53,534 nucleotides of DNA from Micromonospora sp. H61 (GCF_018070325.1 NZ_JAGPXY010000044.1:1-53534), one strand, 5' to 3'; positions 34,819 to 43,173 are shown, counted from the first letter of the stretch. Translations and numbers: made by a program. The notes: a model not told the origin generated them from the letters alone.

Positions 34819-36099
34819 TTGTCGATCATCGAGCTGGGCGAGATTCGCGACGAGCCCGCGTCGGCGCCTCCGGTTCACCGCCCGCGCGCCGTCGGTCGCC
34901 CGCTGCGCAGCGCGACTGTGCTGTTTCTCAGCCTGGTGGTGCTGGCCGGTGCCGCGCCGACGACGCAGCGAACGGTGAGCGTGGTGCCGGCGTCGCGGAC
35001 GGCCACCGCGTACCTGGCCGGGGACGGCGTCTTCGTCGTCGATCCGCCGACACCCGACCGGGACCGGTACCTGACCGCGTACGCCCGACCGGCGCCGACC
35101 GGCGCCGAGGTGCGGCGGCGGTGGCAGGCGCCGCTGGCCCGCACCGGTGACTACCTCGACGTCCGGGTCGAGCAGGGGTTGGTGTTGGCGATGGCTGTCA
35201 ACGCCCCCAACCGGCTGTTCCAGACCACCGCCTTCGACGTCGCGACGGGCCGGCAACGCTGGCAGCATCCCGGTGCTCCCCAGCCGACAACCGGCGGTGG
35301 CCTGCTGGTGACCAATGGCCGGGAGGACGGGTCGGGCGCGATGAGCGGGGTTGAACCCGGCACCGGCCTGGTGCTCTGGTCGGTGCCGATCCCGCCGGCC
35401 GCCAGCCCCACCTTCCATCTCGCTCCCGAGGGGCAGGTCGACCGGTTCGTGCTCCTGCAACCGACCGGCGAGGTGCAGGTGTACGACGCCGGCACCGGCC
35501 AACTGGTGCGCAGCATCGACACGCTGCCCGGTGACCGGTCGGCGTACCAGCGGGTGCAGGTCGTCGACGACCTGCTGCTGCTCGTCCCGCCGGGCAGCAC
35601 CCGGCTGGTGAGCTTCGGGCTGGCCGAGTTGGAGCCACTGTGGACGGCGGAGGTGACGCTGGTGTCGCATGTGCTCGAATGCGGCGGTCTGCTCTGCGCG
35701 GTACCGCAGACCGGCGGCCTCCAGGTGCTCGACCCGGCCACCGGCGCCGTGCGGTGGTCGGAACCGGGCCAGGACGTCCTGGCCGACGTCCGGTACGGTC
35801 GGCTGCTGATGGCCCGGCCCGGCCAGGGGTACGCGGTGCGGGACGCGGCCACCGGGCAGGAACGGACCGAACTGGGCGCGTGGAGTCTGATGCCGGTGCT
35901 GCGCCCGGACGACCCGCTGGTTGGTGTGCGGCGCGGTGACGACGGTCGGATGGTCGTCGCCGAGCTGGACCTGCTGGCCGGCCGAACGCGGATCGTCGAC
36001 GTGCTGCCGGGCATCGCCGGGAGTTGCCAGGCGTCCCTGCCGGTTCTGCTCTGCCAGCGCCTCGACGGCACTACCGCTCTGTGGAGGTTGACGCGGTGA
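34819..36099 (+). CDS. Membrane-anchored PQQ-like beta-propeller protein (paralogue 1)
   Basis: A 426-residue protein. A short cytosolic N-terminus with IIELGEIRDEP is followed by one membrane helix (about 35-55) and an external domain of repeats of the type DVATGRQRWQHPG, VEPGTGLVLWSVP, YDAGTGQLVRSID and LDPATGAVRWSEPG. These are the blades of a PQQ/quinoprotein-type propeller. No cofactor-binding residues can be identified, so it is more likely a binding scaffold (BamB-like) than a dehydrogenase. The start is TTG at 34819: GGAAGGA lies about eight bases upstream, and the next paralogue begins with the same motif. Confidence 0.82.
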   Translation: MSIIELGEIRDEPASAPPVHRPRAVGRPLRSATVLFLSLVVLAGAAPTTQRTVSVVPASRTATAYLAGDGVFVVDPPTPDRDRYLTAYARPAPTGAEVRRRWQAPLARTGDYLDVRVEQGLVLAMAVNAPNRLFQTTAFDVATGRQRWQHPGAPQPTTGGGLLVTNGREDGSGAMSGVEPGTGLVLWSVPIPPAASPTFHLAPEGQVDRFVLLQPTGEVQVYDAGTGQLVRSIDTLPGDRSAYQRVQVVDDLLLLVPPGSTRLVSFGLAELEPLWTAEVTLVSHVLECGGLLCAVPQTGGLQVLDPATGAVRWSEPGQDVLADVRYGRLLMARPGQGYAVRDAATGQERTELGAWSLMPVLRPDDPLVGVRRGDDGRMVVAELDLLAGRTRIVDVLPGIAGSCQASLPVLLCQRLDGTTALWRLTR

Positions 36100-37379
36100 C
36101 CGACTCGGTGATTGACCTCGGCGAGCTGCGGGACGCCCCGGACCCGGAGTCGACGCCCCGCCCACCTCGCGGCCACGGTCGCCCGCTGCGCTGCGCGCTG
36201 GTCGTGGTGCTCGCGCTGGTCACGCTCGCCGCCTCCGCCGTCGTACCGCCCCGGCCGGCCCCGTTGACGCTGCCGGGCCGGCCCGGGTCGGATGTCATGG
36301 TCGATGGTGACCTTCTCCTGGTCATGGAGCCGGCCATCACCGAAGCGCGGCAGGCGCGGCTGGCCGCGTATCGGCTGCCCGGCGTCGAGCCGGTCTGGCA
36401 GGTGACGCTGCCGGCGGAAGCTCGGTACTGGGGGATGATTCCGCTGGCCGGGATGCTGCTGGCCACCGGGTACGAGATCGGCCCGGAGGGTCGGGAGACA
36501 CTCACCGTCGCACTGGACCGGGCGACCGGGGCGTACCGGTGGCAGCAGCCGGGTGCCGTCTCCAAGCTGACCGACGGCAATCTGCTGCTGCGCAACGGCG
36601 GCGAGACCGTACCGTCCAGTCTGCGCGCTGTGGATCCGTGCTGCGGCACAGTGCGCTGGGAGCTGTCCGGCCTCAGCCCCGACATGAGGGTGCGGGACAC
36701 CGGGCACGGGGTGGACCGGGTGGTGCTCAACCAGTCGGACGGGCCGGTCGAGGTACGCGACGCGATCACCGGTGCGGTGCTGGCCCGCGCCGACCTGCGC
36801 CCACCCGACGGTGGTCGGATCGGACTGGACCTGACCAAGGACCTGCTGCTGTCCATCGACAGAGGCTCGGGCACTGTCACCGCGTACGAGCTGGACCAGC
36901 TCAAGCCCCGCTGGACCCGCGCCAGGGTGCACATCGACTTCGCGCTGGACTGTGGCCCCGTCCTGTGTCTGCGCACCGGCAACAACGAACTACAGGCGCT
37001 CGACCCGGCGACCGGCGAGGTGCGCTGGCGCAGCAGCCAGTGGGGGTGGGCCTGGCCGGCCGACGGCCGGCTGTTGGCCAACCTCAGCGGTGTCGGTCCG
37101 TCGGAGCAGTACGTAGTGCTCGATGCGCTGACCGGCCAGCAACTGGCCGACCTGGGCCGGTGGGAGCTGTACCAACTCGGTGTCGGCGGCCGGCTGGTCG
37201 GCATACGCAGGCATCCCGACGGAGGGGTGCTCGTCGGCGAGCTGGACATCGCCGCCGGGAAGGTGCACATCCTGGACGCGCTGCCCGATGTCACAGGGGG
37301 GTGTCAGGCGGTCACCGGCTACCTGGTGTGCACTGCCACCACCACCGGCTCGTACCAGCTCTGGAAACTGACCGACTGA
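36096..37379 (+). CDS. Membrane-anchored PQQ-like beta-propeller protein (paralogue 2)
   Basis: A 427-residue paralogue of the preceding protein: N-terminal VIDLGELRDAP, one membrane helix (about 30-48), then propeller repeats (LDRATGAYRWQQPG, VRDAITGAVL, LDPATGEVRWRSSQ). Cysteine pairs such as DPCCGTV and CGPVLCL are conserved relative to paralogue 1 and may form disulphides outside the cell. The GTG at 36096 overlaps the previous stop (GTGA) and has GTGGAGG upstream. Its TGA touches the TCA (reverse stop) of the convergent C39-like gene, forming TGATCA. Function unknown; probable partner of paralogue 1. Confidence 0.82.
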   Translation: MTDSVIDLGELRDAPDPESTPRPPRGHGRPLRCALVVVLALVTLAASAVVPPRPAPLTLPGRPGSDVMVDGDLLLVMEPAITEARQARLAAYRLPGVEPVWQVTLPAEARYWGMIPLAGMLLATGYEIGPEGRETLTVALDRATGAYRWQQPGAVSKLTDGNLLLRNGGETVPSSLRAVDPCCGTVRWELSGLSPDMRVRDTGHGVDRVVLNQSDGPVEVRDAITGAVLARADLRPPDGGRIGLDLTKDLLLSIDRGSGTVTAYELDQLKPRWTRARVHIDFALDCGPVLCLRTGNNELQALDPATGEVRWRSSQWGWAWPADGRLLANLSGVGPSEQYVVLDALTGQQLADLGRWELYQLGVGGRLVGIRRHPDGGVLVGELDIAAGKVHILDALPDVTGGCQAVTGYLVCTATTTGSYQLWKLTD

Positions 37380-38537
37380 TCACCAGTTCGGCTGGGTGGG
37401 CGGCGGGGGCAGCGGCACCGACGCGGGTCGCAGCACGTACGCCACCCCGCCGCTGCCGCGTTGCCAGACCGCCTCGAACCGCTGTCGGGGCACTGTGCGA
37501 CGGACCGCGTCGTCGTCCGGGGCGTACGGGTCGTTGAGCACCGGGTCGCCGTCGGCGGTGAAGCCGACCAGCACCATCAGGTGCCCACCGGTGTCGTACC
37601 CGAGCCCCGGCACCTCGTCGGCCCGGAACGCGGCGGAGACGATCAGGGGGATGCCTGCGGCGACGAACGCCTCCGCCTCGACCAGCGACCGCAGCCGGGT
37701 GACGAACGCGTCCACCCCGTGCAGACCGGCGTACGCGGTGTTGAACGGCCAGTTGCCGGCCCCGGCGTACGCGTGGTCGTAGCAGTGCCGGGCGGCGTGT
37801 ACCACCACCGGACGCGGGCCGGACGGCTCCACCCAGGCGTAGCGGTCCGGCGTCGGCTCGGCGCCCCAGTAGGCGAGCACCATCGAGGTGCAGGTGGGGC
37901 TGCACCAGGAGTCCCCACCACCGCCCCACTGCGGGTACTGGCCGGCGTGCAGCCGCTGCGAGTAGCGGGGCACGTCCAGCACCCGGCCTCGGGCGGCGGA
38001 CGAGACGGGCTCCGCCGCGTACCAGTGGTCGGCCGTCGTGGGGCCGGTGGCGACCGCGCCGATGCTGCGCAGCACCGGGCCGCTCGGGCTGCCGGCGGGC
38101 CGACACAAGGTCACCCGCGTCTGCCAACCGGTGACCGTCGCTCCGGTCACGATCAGGGTGTCGGTGTCGACCCGGGCGCCACTGTCACGCTGTCCGGGCA
38201 GCGAGGTGCGCCGTACCGTGTGGTCGTCGGCGGCCCAGCGGGCCAGCCGGTACCAGTCGGTGCTGGGCGCGTCGTCGTGCCAGCCGCGCAGGTCGACCTC
38301 GATCCAGCAGCCGTCCGGGGTGTCGGCCGTCCAGGACGGCACCACCTCGGCGACGGCGAAGCCGACAGGCACCGGCGGCGACGTCCAGGTGCCCCGTTCG
38401 GCGACGCCGTCGAGGACGAGCCCTCGACCGTCGGCGAGCAGGCCGTCGCCGTCGCCGCTGCCGCTGGTCGTGTCGGCCGGCAGGTGGAAACCCCGGTAGG
38501 CGATGTCTCGCCGGGTGGGTGGTGCCGCAGTGGTCAT
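37380..38537 (-). CDS. C39-like cysteine peptidase family protein
   Basis: A 385-residue protein. The C-terminal half is a C39-type papain-like domain: catalytic cysteine in WCSPTCTSMVLAYWG (about C212), histidine in TGGHLMVLVGF (about H319) and NDPYA as the third element. The N-terminal half (about 1-185) is a beta-rich domain with repeated tryptophans (GCWIEVDLRGW, DWYRLARW) that I do not recognise. No signal peptide, membrane helix or ABC transporter is visible, unlike bacteriocin-processing C39 enzymes. ATG at 38537. It lies back to back with the two-component system and end to end with the propeller genes. Confidence 0.8.
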   Translation of the reverse strand: MTTAAPPTRRDIAYRGFHLPADTTSGSGDGDGLLADGRGLVLDGVAERGTWTSPPVPVGFAVAEVVPSWTADTPDGCWIEVDLRGWHDDAPSTDWYRLARWAADDHTVRRTSLPGQRDSGARVDTDTLIVTGATVTGWQTRVTLCRPAGSPSGPVLRSIGAVATGPTTADHWYAAEPVSSAARGRVLDVPRYSQRLHAGQYPQWGGGGDSWCSPTCTSMVLAYWGAEPTPDRYAWVEPSGPRPVVVHAARHCYDHAYAGAGNWPFNTAYAGLHGVDAFVTRLRSLVEAEAFVAAGIPLIVSAAFRADEVPGLGYDTGGHLMVLVGFTADGDPVLNDPYAPDDDAVRRTVPRQRFEAVWQRGSGGVAYVLRPASVPLPPPPTQPNW

Positions 38538-38679
38538 GCCAGGTCCGTCCGTCGCTCGATACCGCCGGCCAGCATCGCGTACGCCGTGGTGGCCCGCAAC
38601 GCCGGCCGGCGCGGACGGCGAGGGACGATGGTTGCCGGCCGGCACTAGGTTGTCGGTGGTCAGCAGCGAGGAGGCCGGG

Positions 38680-39348
38680 ATGCGGGTACTGGTGGTCGAG
38701 GACGAGCGCAACCTCGCCGACGCGATCGCACGGGGGTTGCGCAAGCGGGGGATGGCGGTCGACGTGGCGTACGACGGCGACGCCGGCCACGAGGCGGCGT
38801 TCATCACCCGGTACGACGTGGTGGTGCTCGACCGCGACCTGCCGGGTGTGCACGGCGACCAGATCTGCGCCGACCTGGCGGCCTCCGGCGCGTTGACCCG
38901 GGTGCTGATGCTCACCGCCAGTGGCACCGTGGCCGATCGGGTGGAGGGGTTGCAGCTCGGCGCGGACGACTACCTGCCCAAACCGTTCGCCTTCGACGAG
39001 CTGGTCGCCCGGGTGCAGGCGCTGGGCCGGCGGGCCACCCCGGCCGCGCCGCCGGTGCTCGAACTGGCCGACCTGGTGCTCGACCCGGCCCGCCGGGTGG
39101 CCACCCGCGCCGGGGTGCCGGTGGACCTCACCAACAAGGAGTTCGGGGTGCTCTGCGAGCTGCTCAAGGCGCGTGGCGCGGTGGTCTCCAGTGAGGAGCT
39201 GCTGGAACGGGTCTGGGACGCGAACACCGACCCGTTCACCACCATCGTCCGGGTCACTGTGATGACGCTCCGCAAGAAGCTCGGCGACCCGCCGTTGATC
39301 GAGACGGTGGTCGGGGCGGGCTACCGCACCGCCGAGGTGAGCGCATGA
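38680..39348 (+). CDS. OmpR/PhoB-family response regulator
   Basis: A 222-residue regulator. The receiver domain begins MRVLVVEDERNLADA, with the phosphoacceptor aspartate in VVLDRDLPG (D51), T79 in MLTAS and lysine in LPKPF (K101). The winged-helix output domain ends with TTIVRVTVMTLRKKLGDPP and VVGAGYRTAE. The ATG at 38680 has GAGGAGG upstream; TAGGTT at 38646-38651 is a plausible -10. It overlaps the kinase gene by ATGA. Probable targets are nearby envelope genes or its own operon. Confidence 0.94.
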   Translation: MRVLVVEDERNLADAIARGLRKRGMAVDVAYDGDAGHEAAFITRYDVVVLDRDLPGVHGDQICADLAASGALTRVLMLTASGTVADRVEGLQLGADDYLPKPFAFDELVARVQALGRRATPAAPPVLELADLVLDPARRVATRAGVPVDLTNKEFGVLCELLKARGAVVSSEELLERVWDANTDPFTTIVRVTVMTLRKKLGDPPLIETVVGAGYRTAEVSA

Positions 39349-40520
39349 GCCGGCGGCTGCGACCCACCCTGCGGCTGCGGCTGACACTGCTCAACGGGGT
39401 GCTGCTGATCGGGGCCGGAGCGATCCTGGTGTTGCTGGCCTGGCTGCTGGTCCGCGACGCGTTGCGCCCCACCGACGAGTTGGTGCCCGGCACGATCGTG
39501 CTGCTCTCCGACGGCCGGCAGATGGACGCCGCCCAGTGGCAGCGGCAGTTGGTCGACGCCGCCTCGGGGGAGCTGCTGGCCAAGGGCCTGGTCGCGCTGC
39601 TGGCGATCAGCGTGGTCGGGGTGGCCGGCGCGTACGCGGTGGCCGGTCGGGCGCTGCGCCCACTGCACCAGGTCACGGCGACCGCCCAGCGGCTCGGTGA
39701 GGCGACCCTGGACCAGCGGATCGGTTACTCGGGTGCCGACGACGAGGTGGCCGAGCTGGCCAAGACGTTCGACGCCATGCTGGACCGGATCGCGTCCGCC
39801 TTCGAGGCCCAGAAGCGTTTCGTGGCGAACGCCTCGCACGAGCTGCGTACCCCGCTCGCCGTGATGCGGACGGAGATCGACGTGACGCTCAGCGACGACG
39901 ACGCGGACACCGCCGAGTACCGCCGGATGGCGACAGTGGTCCGCGACGCCTCCGAGCGGGCCAACGGCCTGGTGGACGCGCTGCTGGTGCTGGCCCGCAG
40001 CGAGGCGCAGGCGGGGCGGCAGCTGGGCCGGCGTACCGAGTGTGACCTCGCCGCGGGCACCGCCAACGCGCTGTCGGCGATGCGCCGCGAGGTGGAACGG
40101 ATCGGCCTGCGGGTGCAGACGTCGCTGGAGTCCGCGCCGGTCGTCGGTGACCCGGGGCTGCTCGACCGGCTGGCCGGAAACCTGATCGAGAACGCGGTCC
40201 GCTACAACCACCTGCACGGTCGACTCTGGGTGCGTACCGGGACCGACGGTGACCGGTCCTGGCTGGTGGTGGGGAACACCGGCTTCGAGGTGGACCAGGC
40301 CGACGTGCCGGGGCTGTTCGAGCCGTTCCGCCGTGGTGGCCGGGAACGCACCGGAGCCCGTGGCTCCGGCCTCGGGTTGTCCATCGTCCGGGCGGTCTGC
40401 GCCGCGCACGGCGGCAGCGTACGGGTGGTCGCGCAGCCCGGCGGCGGCCTGGAGGTGACTGTCACCCTGCCGTCGTCGGACGCCCCGGTGGTCAACGGCG
40501 CGGTGCCCAGCCCCGGCTGA
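39345..40520 (+). CDS. Sensor histidine kinase (HAMP-HisKA-HATPase)
   Basis: A 391-residue membrane kinase. TM1 (about 13-36), an external loop of about 38 residues, TM2 (about 78-100), HAMP (103-150), HisKA with the phosphoacceptor histidine in NASHELRTPL (H165), and a HATPase domain with N-box NLIENAVRYN, F-box GLFEPFRRGG and G-box GSGLGLSIV. The external loop is small, so the signal is probably sensed in or near the membrane. The ATG at 39345 overlaps the regulator gene by four bases. No specific ligand can be inferred. Confidence 0.94.
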   Translation: MSRRLRPTLRLRLTLLNGVLLIGAGAILVLLAWLLVRDALRPTDELVPGTIVLLSDGRQMDAAQWQRQLVDAASGELLAKGLVALLAISVVGVAGAYAVAGRALRPLHQVTATAQRLGEATLDQRIGYSGADDEVAELAKTFDAMLDRIASAFEAQKRFVANASHELRTPLAVMRTEIDVTLSDDDADTAEYRRMATVVRDASERANGLVDALLVLARSEAQAGRQLGRRTECDLAAGTANALSAMRREVERIGLRVQTSLESAPVVGDPGLLDRLAGNLIENAVRYNHLHGRLWVRTGTDGDRSWLVVGNTGFEVDQADVPGLFEPFRRGGRERTGARGSGLGLSIVRAVCAAHGGSVRVVAQPGGGLEVTVTLPSSDAPVVNGAVPSPG

Positions 40521-40681
40521 ACGGGGTTGCGGAGGAGGCTCGGCCGATGGCAAGATCGCCGCGTCAGCCCAAGAAGCGAAGGGGGGTGCGTCGATGTCCG
40601 CCAATCATGACTCCGCGCCCCGGGTCTGCGCCGGCTGACTCCCGGAAGCGGAGCGTCCCATCCCGCACGGAGGGAACACCC

Positions 40682-41086
40682 GTGTATCCACGGATCCGCA
40701 ACATCAGTTTTGACTGTCACGACACGTACGCCCTGGCCGGCTTCTGGTCGGCGGTGCTCGGCTACGCCCGGCTCCCGGAGGACCTTCCGAGTGACCCGGA
40801 AGCTGCCCTGCTGCCGCCGGACGGTGCCACTCCGAACATGTTCTTCCAAGCGGTGCCGGAGGACAAGGTGACCAAGAACCGGCTCCACATCTGCCTGGAA
40901 CCGGTCGACCGGACCCGCGACGAGGAAATCGAGCGGGTTCTCGGCCTCGGGGCCACCATGATCACCGACCAGCGGCGCACCGACGGGACGGGCTGGGCGG
41001 TTCTGGCCGACCCGGAGGGGAACGAGTTCTGCGTGGTCCGCAGCGCCGGGGAGCGGGTCGACACGACTGTGGAGGACCAAGCATGA
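40682..41086 (+). CDS. VOC (glyoxalase/bleomycin resistance) family protein 1
   Basis: A 134-residue single-module VOC protein: ISFDCHDTYALAGFWSAVLGY, NRLHICLEP and VLADPEGNEFCVV. Metal-site positions (H in DCHDTY, H in RLHI, E in GNEFCV) are compatible with a metal-dependent dioxygenase, lyase or binding protein. The GTG at 40682 has GGAGGG upstream. It overlaps its paralogue by ATGA. Function unknown. Confidence 0.87.
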   Translation: MYPRIRNISFDCHDTYALAGFWSAVLGYARLPEDLPSDPEAALLPPDGATPNMFFQAVPEDKVTKNRLHICLEPVDRTRDEEIERVLGLGATMITDQRRTDGTGWAVLADPEGNEFCVVRSAGERVDTTVEDQA

Positions 41087-41502
41087 GTTCGACGATCCAC
41101 AACATCAGCATCGACTGTCACGACACGTACGCCCTGGCCGGCTTCTGGGCGCAGGTCTTCGACTGCCCACGGCAGCCCGACGACTTCCCCGGCGACCCGG
41201 AGGCGATGCTCCTGCCGCCGGGTGGCCCGGAGGTGCTGTTCATCGCGGTGCCCGAGGGCAAGACGGTGAAGAACCGGCTGCACCTGGACCTGCAACCCGC
41301 TGACCGTACCCGGGCCGAGGAGGTCGAGCGGCTGCTCGGCATCGGCGCGACGCTCGTCGCCGACCACGTCGGCCCGACCGGTGGTGGTTGGGTGGTGCTC
41401 GCCGACCCGGAGGGCAACGAGTTCTGCGTGCTCGGCAACGCCGCCGAGCGGGTGGCCGCCGCAGCGGCGCGGGCCGCGGCAGCGGTAGCCGAACCGGCCT
41501 GA
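41083..41502 (+). CDS. VOC family protein 2
   Basis: A 139-residue tandem paralogue of the preceding protein, with the same landmarks (IDCHDTYALAGFWAQVF, NRLHLDLQP, VLADPEGNEFCVL) and an Ala-rich tail. The ATG at 41083 overlaps the previous stop by four bases. The pair could work as a heterodimer, since VOC folds need two modules to complete a site. A very strong hairpin follows. Confidence 0.87.
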   Translation: MSSTIHNISIDCHDTYALAGFWAQVFDCPRQPDDFPGDPEAMLLPPGGPEVLFIAVPEGKTVKNRLHLDLQPADRTRAEEVERLLGIGATLVADHVGPTGGGWVVLADPEGNEFCVLGNAAERVAAAAARAAAAVAEPA

Positions 41503-41513
41503 CCGTCGACGTA

Positions 41514-41559
41514 CGGCACCGGGCACCGGCCACCTTCGCGTGGCCGGTGCCCGGTGCCG
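41514..41559 (+). terminator. Terminator after the VOC pair
   Basis: Perfect 20-base arms (41514-41533 and 41540-41559), beginning CGGCACCGGG, around loop CTTCGC. The stem starts 12 bases after the second VOC stop and also faces the convergent RibD-like gene. Confidence 0.75.
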
Positions 41560-41625
41560 CGCTGCCGGGGCGGAACCTGGCCGCGAGATTCAGGCCGTGG
41601 CCGGGCCGTGCCGTGGCGCGGGTGA

Positions 41626-42252
41626 CTAGACGAAGGCCGTCGCGCCCTCGTACTCCGCCACCGGGGCGGCGCCGACATGCTCGTACTCGAGCAGGAGCAG
41701 GCCCTTCGCCGTCGCTTCGTGATGAACCAGCCGGAGGCCGACGGATGCGTTCGGATGGTCGAGCAGCCGCCGCCCGGAACCGGCCACGGTGGGGGCCACG
41801 ACGAGTCGGAGTGTGTCGACGAGGCCGGCTGACAACAGAGCCTTGCCAAGTCGTGCGCTGCCGTGGATCTGGAGCTCCCGTCCTGGCTGTGCCTTGAGCT
41901 CCCCGACGGTGTGGAGCGGGTCGCCGTGGAGCACCGTCGTCGGGTGCCAGCTACCTTCCGCCAGGGTGTTGGTCACGACGTACTTCGGTAGTGAGTTCAT
42001 CCGTTCGGTGAACGGATCGTCCGGGTCGGTGATCCGCGGCCAGTCGCGAGCGAACGCCTCGTAGGTCCGCCGTCCGAGCAGCAGACCGTCGGCGAGACCC
42101 AACCAGTCAGAGGTCCGGCGGACGAAGACCTCGTCCAGGTAGGGCACGAGCCAGCCGCCCCGGGTGAAGTCGCCGCTGGTGTCCTCGGTCGGCGAGCCGG
42201 GCCCCTGGCTGACGCCGTCGAGAGTGACGAACTCGGTAAGGACGATCTTCAC
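41626..42252 (-). CDS. Dihydrofolate reductase/RibD C-terminal family protein
   Basis: A 208-residue protein: KIVLTEFVTLDGVSQGPG, LLLGRRTYEAFARDWP, KYVVTNTLAEG, LQIHGSARLGKALLSAGLVD and VVAPTVAGSGRRLL are the landmarks of the actinobacterial YyaP/RibD_C group of NADPH-dependent reductase-like proteins. Substrate unknown. Last gene of a three-gene operon; ATG at 42252 overlaps the SRPBCC stop by ATGA. Confidence 0.88.
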   Translation of the reverse strand: MKIVLTEFVTLDGVSQGPGSPTEDTSGDFTRGGWLVPYLDEVFVRRTSDWLGLADGLLLGRRTYEAFARDWPRITDPDDPFTERMNSLPKYVVTNTLAEGSWHPTTVLHGDPLHTVGELKAQPGRELQIHGSARLGKALLSAGLVDTLRLVVAPTVAGSGRRLLDHPNASVGLRLVHHEATAKGLLLLEYEHVGAAPVAEYEGATAFV

Positions 42253-42725
42253 AGCGCCCCCTGGCTCTCGGCGAGCCCGGCGAGTTGTTCGGTGACCGAG
42301 CCCCAGCCGTCCGCGAAGCCGATCTTCTCGTGAAGGTCACGAGCGGCGGGATCACCGTGGCGGACGATGATCCGGTAGTCCGTGCCGTCCGGATGGTCCT
42401 TCATGGTGATCTCCGCGGTCATCGGGACCGGGGTTGGGTGTGCAGGCCGCCAGGCGCTGTCGATCACGTTGGTGAACACGATCCGTTCCAGGTCGTCGAC
42501 GACGAGGAAGCACGCGTCGAGGTGCGGGACGAACTCCACCCCGTCCTCGCTCAGCCGGGTCACTAGCGCCCCACCGGGCCGGACGTCCAAACGATCGACG
42601 CGGCACAGGGCCGGTGCCGGTATCCACCACTTCTCGAAGCGGGACGGGTCGGTCCAGGCGCTCCACACGGCGGCGCGAGGGGCGCGGATGACCCGCGCCA
42701 TGGTCAGGTCCAGGTCGGGATTCAT
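42249..42725 (-). CDS. SRPBCC/AHSA1-family protein
   Basis: A 158-residue START-like protein: VIRAPRAAVWSAWTDPSRFEKWW at the N-terminus, VRPGGALVTRLSEDG, ITMKDHPDGTDYRIIVRHGD and EKIGFADGWGSVTEQLAGLAE. These proteins bind hydrophobic ligands in a deep cavity. It is very often found next to an ArsR-type regulator, as here. The ATG at 42725 overlaps the regulator's stop by four bases. Confidence 0.9.
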   Translation of the reverse strand: MNPDLDLTMARVIRAPRAAVWSAWTDPSRFEKWWIPAPALCRVDRLDVRPGGALVTRLSEDGVEFVPHLDACFLVVDDLERIVFTNVIDSAWRPAHPTPVPMTAEITMKDHPDGTDYRIIVRHGDPAARDLHEKIGFADGWGSVTEQLAGLAESQGAL

Positions 42726-43060
42726 TGCTGGTTCTCCTGCTGATCGGTGACGAGGCGTTCCAGGCGATCCGTGCGCTCTTCCCAGATCCGGCGCTGCTCC
42801 GCGAGCCAGTCGTCGACGACGGCGAGGCGCTCGCGGTTGAGCACGCAGGTGCGCACCCGGCCGGACTTGGTCGTGTGGATCAGTCCGTTCGATTCGAGCG
42901 TCTGCACGTGCTTCATGAACGAGGGAAGGGTCATCGGAAATTCGCGGGCGAGGTCGCCGACGCTCGTCGGACCGTGGCCGAGGCGTCGGATGACCCAGCG
43001 CCGGGTCGGGTCAGCGAGGGCGACGAACACGCCGTCGAGCTGCGCCGAATACTGTGCCAT
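42722..43060 (-). CDS. ArsR-type winged-helix repressor
   Basis: A 112-residue regulator: VFVALADPTRRWVIRRLGHGPTSVG, REFPMTLPSFMKHVQTLESNGLI (recognition helix) and SGRVRTCVLNRERL. It lacks the cysteine-rich metal sites of ArsR/SmtB, so it probably responds to another signal. The ATG at 43060 is chosen because the family starts at MAQYSAQLDGVF; a nine-codon upstream extension would run through the operator. It heads the operon with the AHSA1 and RibD-like genes and probably autoregulates through the palindrome just upstream. Confidence 0.88.
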   Translation of the reverse strand: MAQYSAQLDGVFVALADPTRRWVIRRLGHGPTSVGDLAREFPMTLPSFMKHVQTLESNGLIHTTKSGRVRTCVLNRERLAVVDDWLAEQRRIWEERTDRLERLVTDQQENQQ

Positions 43061-43063
43061 AAG

Positions 43064-43092
43064 GCTAAGTGTTACCCCGGGTGACACTTAGC
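43064..43092. promoter_or_regulatory. Probable operator of the ArsR-type operon
   Basis: A 29-base imperfect palindrome with nine-base arms GCTAAGTGT and ACACTTAGC, then one mismatched pair and inner ACCC/GGGT. It begins three bases before the regulator ATG. TACTTT on the minus strand (43101-43106) is a candidate -10, so bound repressor would cover the transcription start region. Confidence 0.6.
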
Positions 43093-43173
43093 GCAAGGGC
43101 AAAGTATTTGCGGGCCTCAGGGGGTGGCTGCCGTAGCGGCGGCGGCTGGTCCGACGCGCCTCAGGACAGCAGC

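Noticed and set aside
35400..37379. PQQ-dependent dehydrogenase function for the propeller pair
   Set aside because: No cofactor-binding or catalytic residues of quinoproteins could be identified; scaffold role is more likely.
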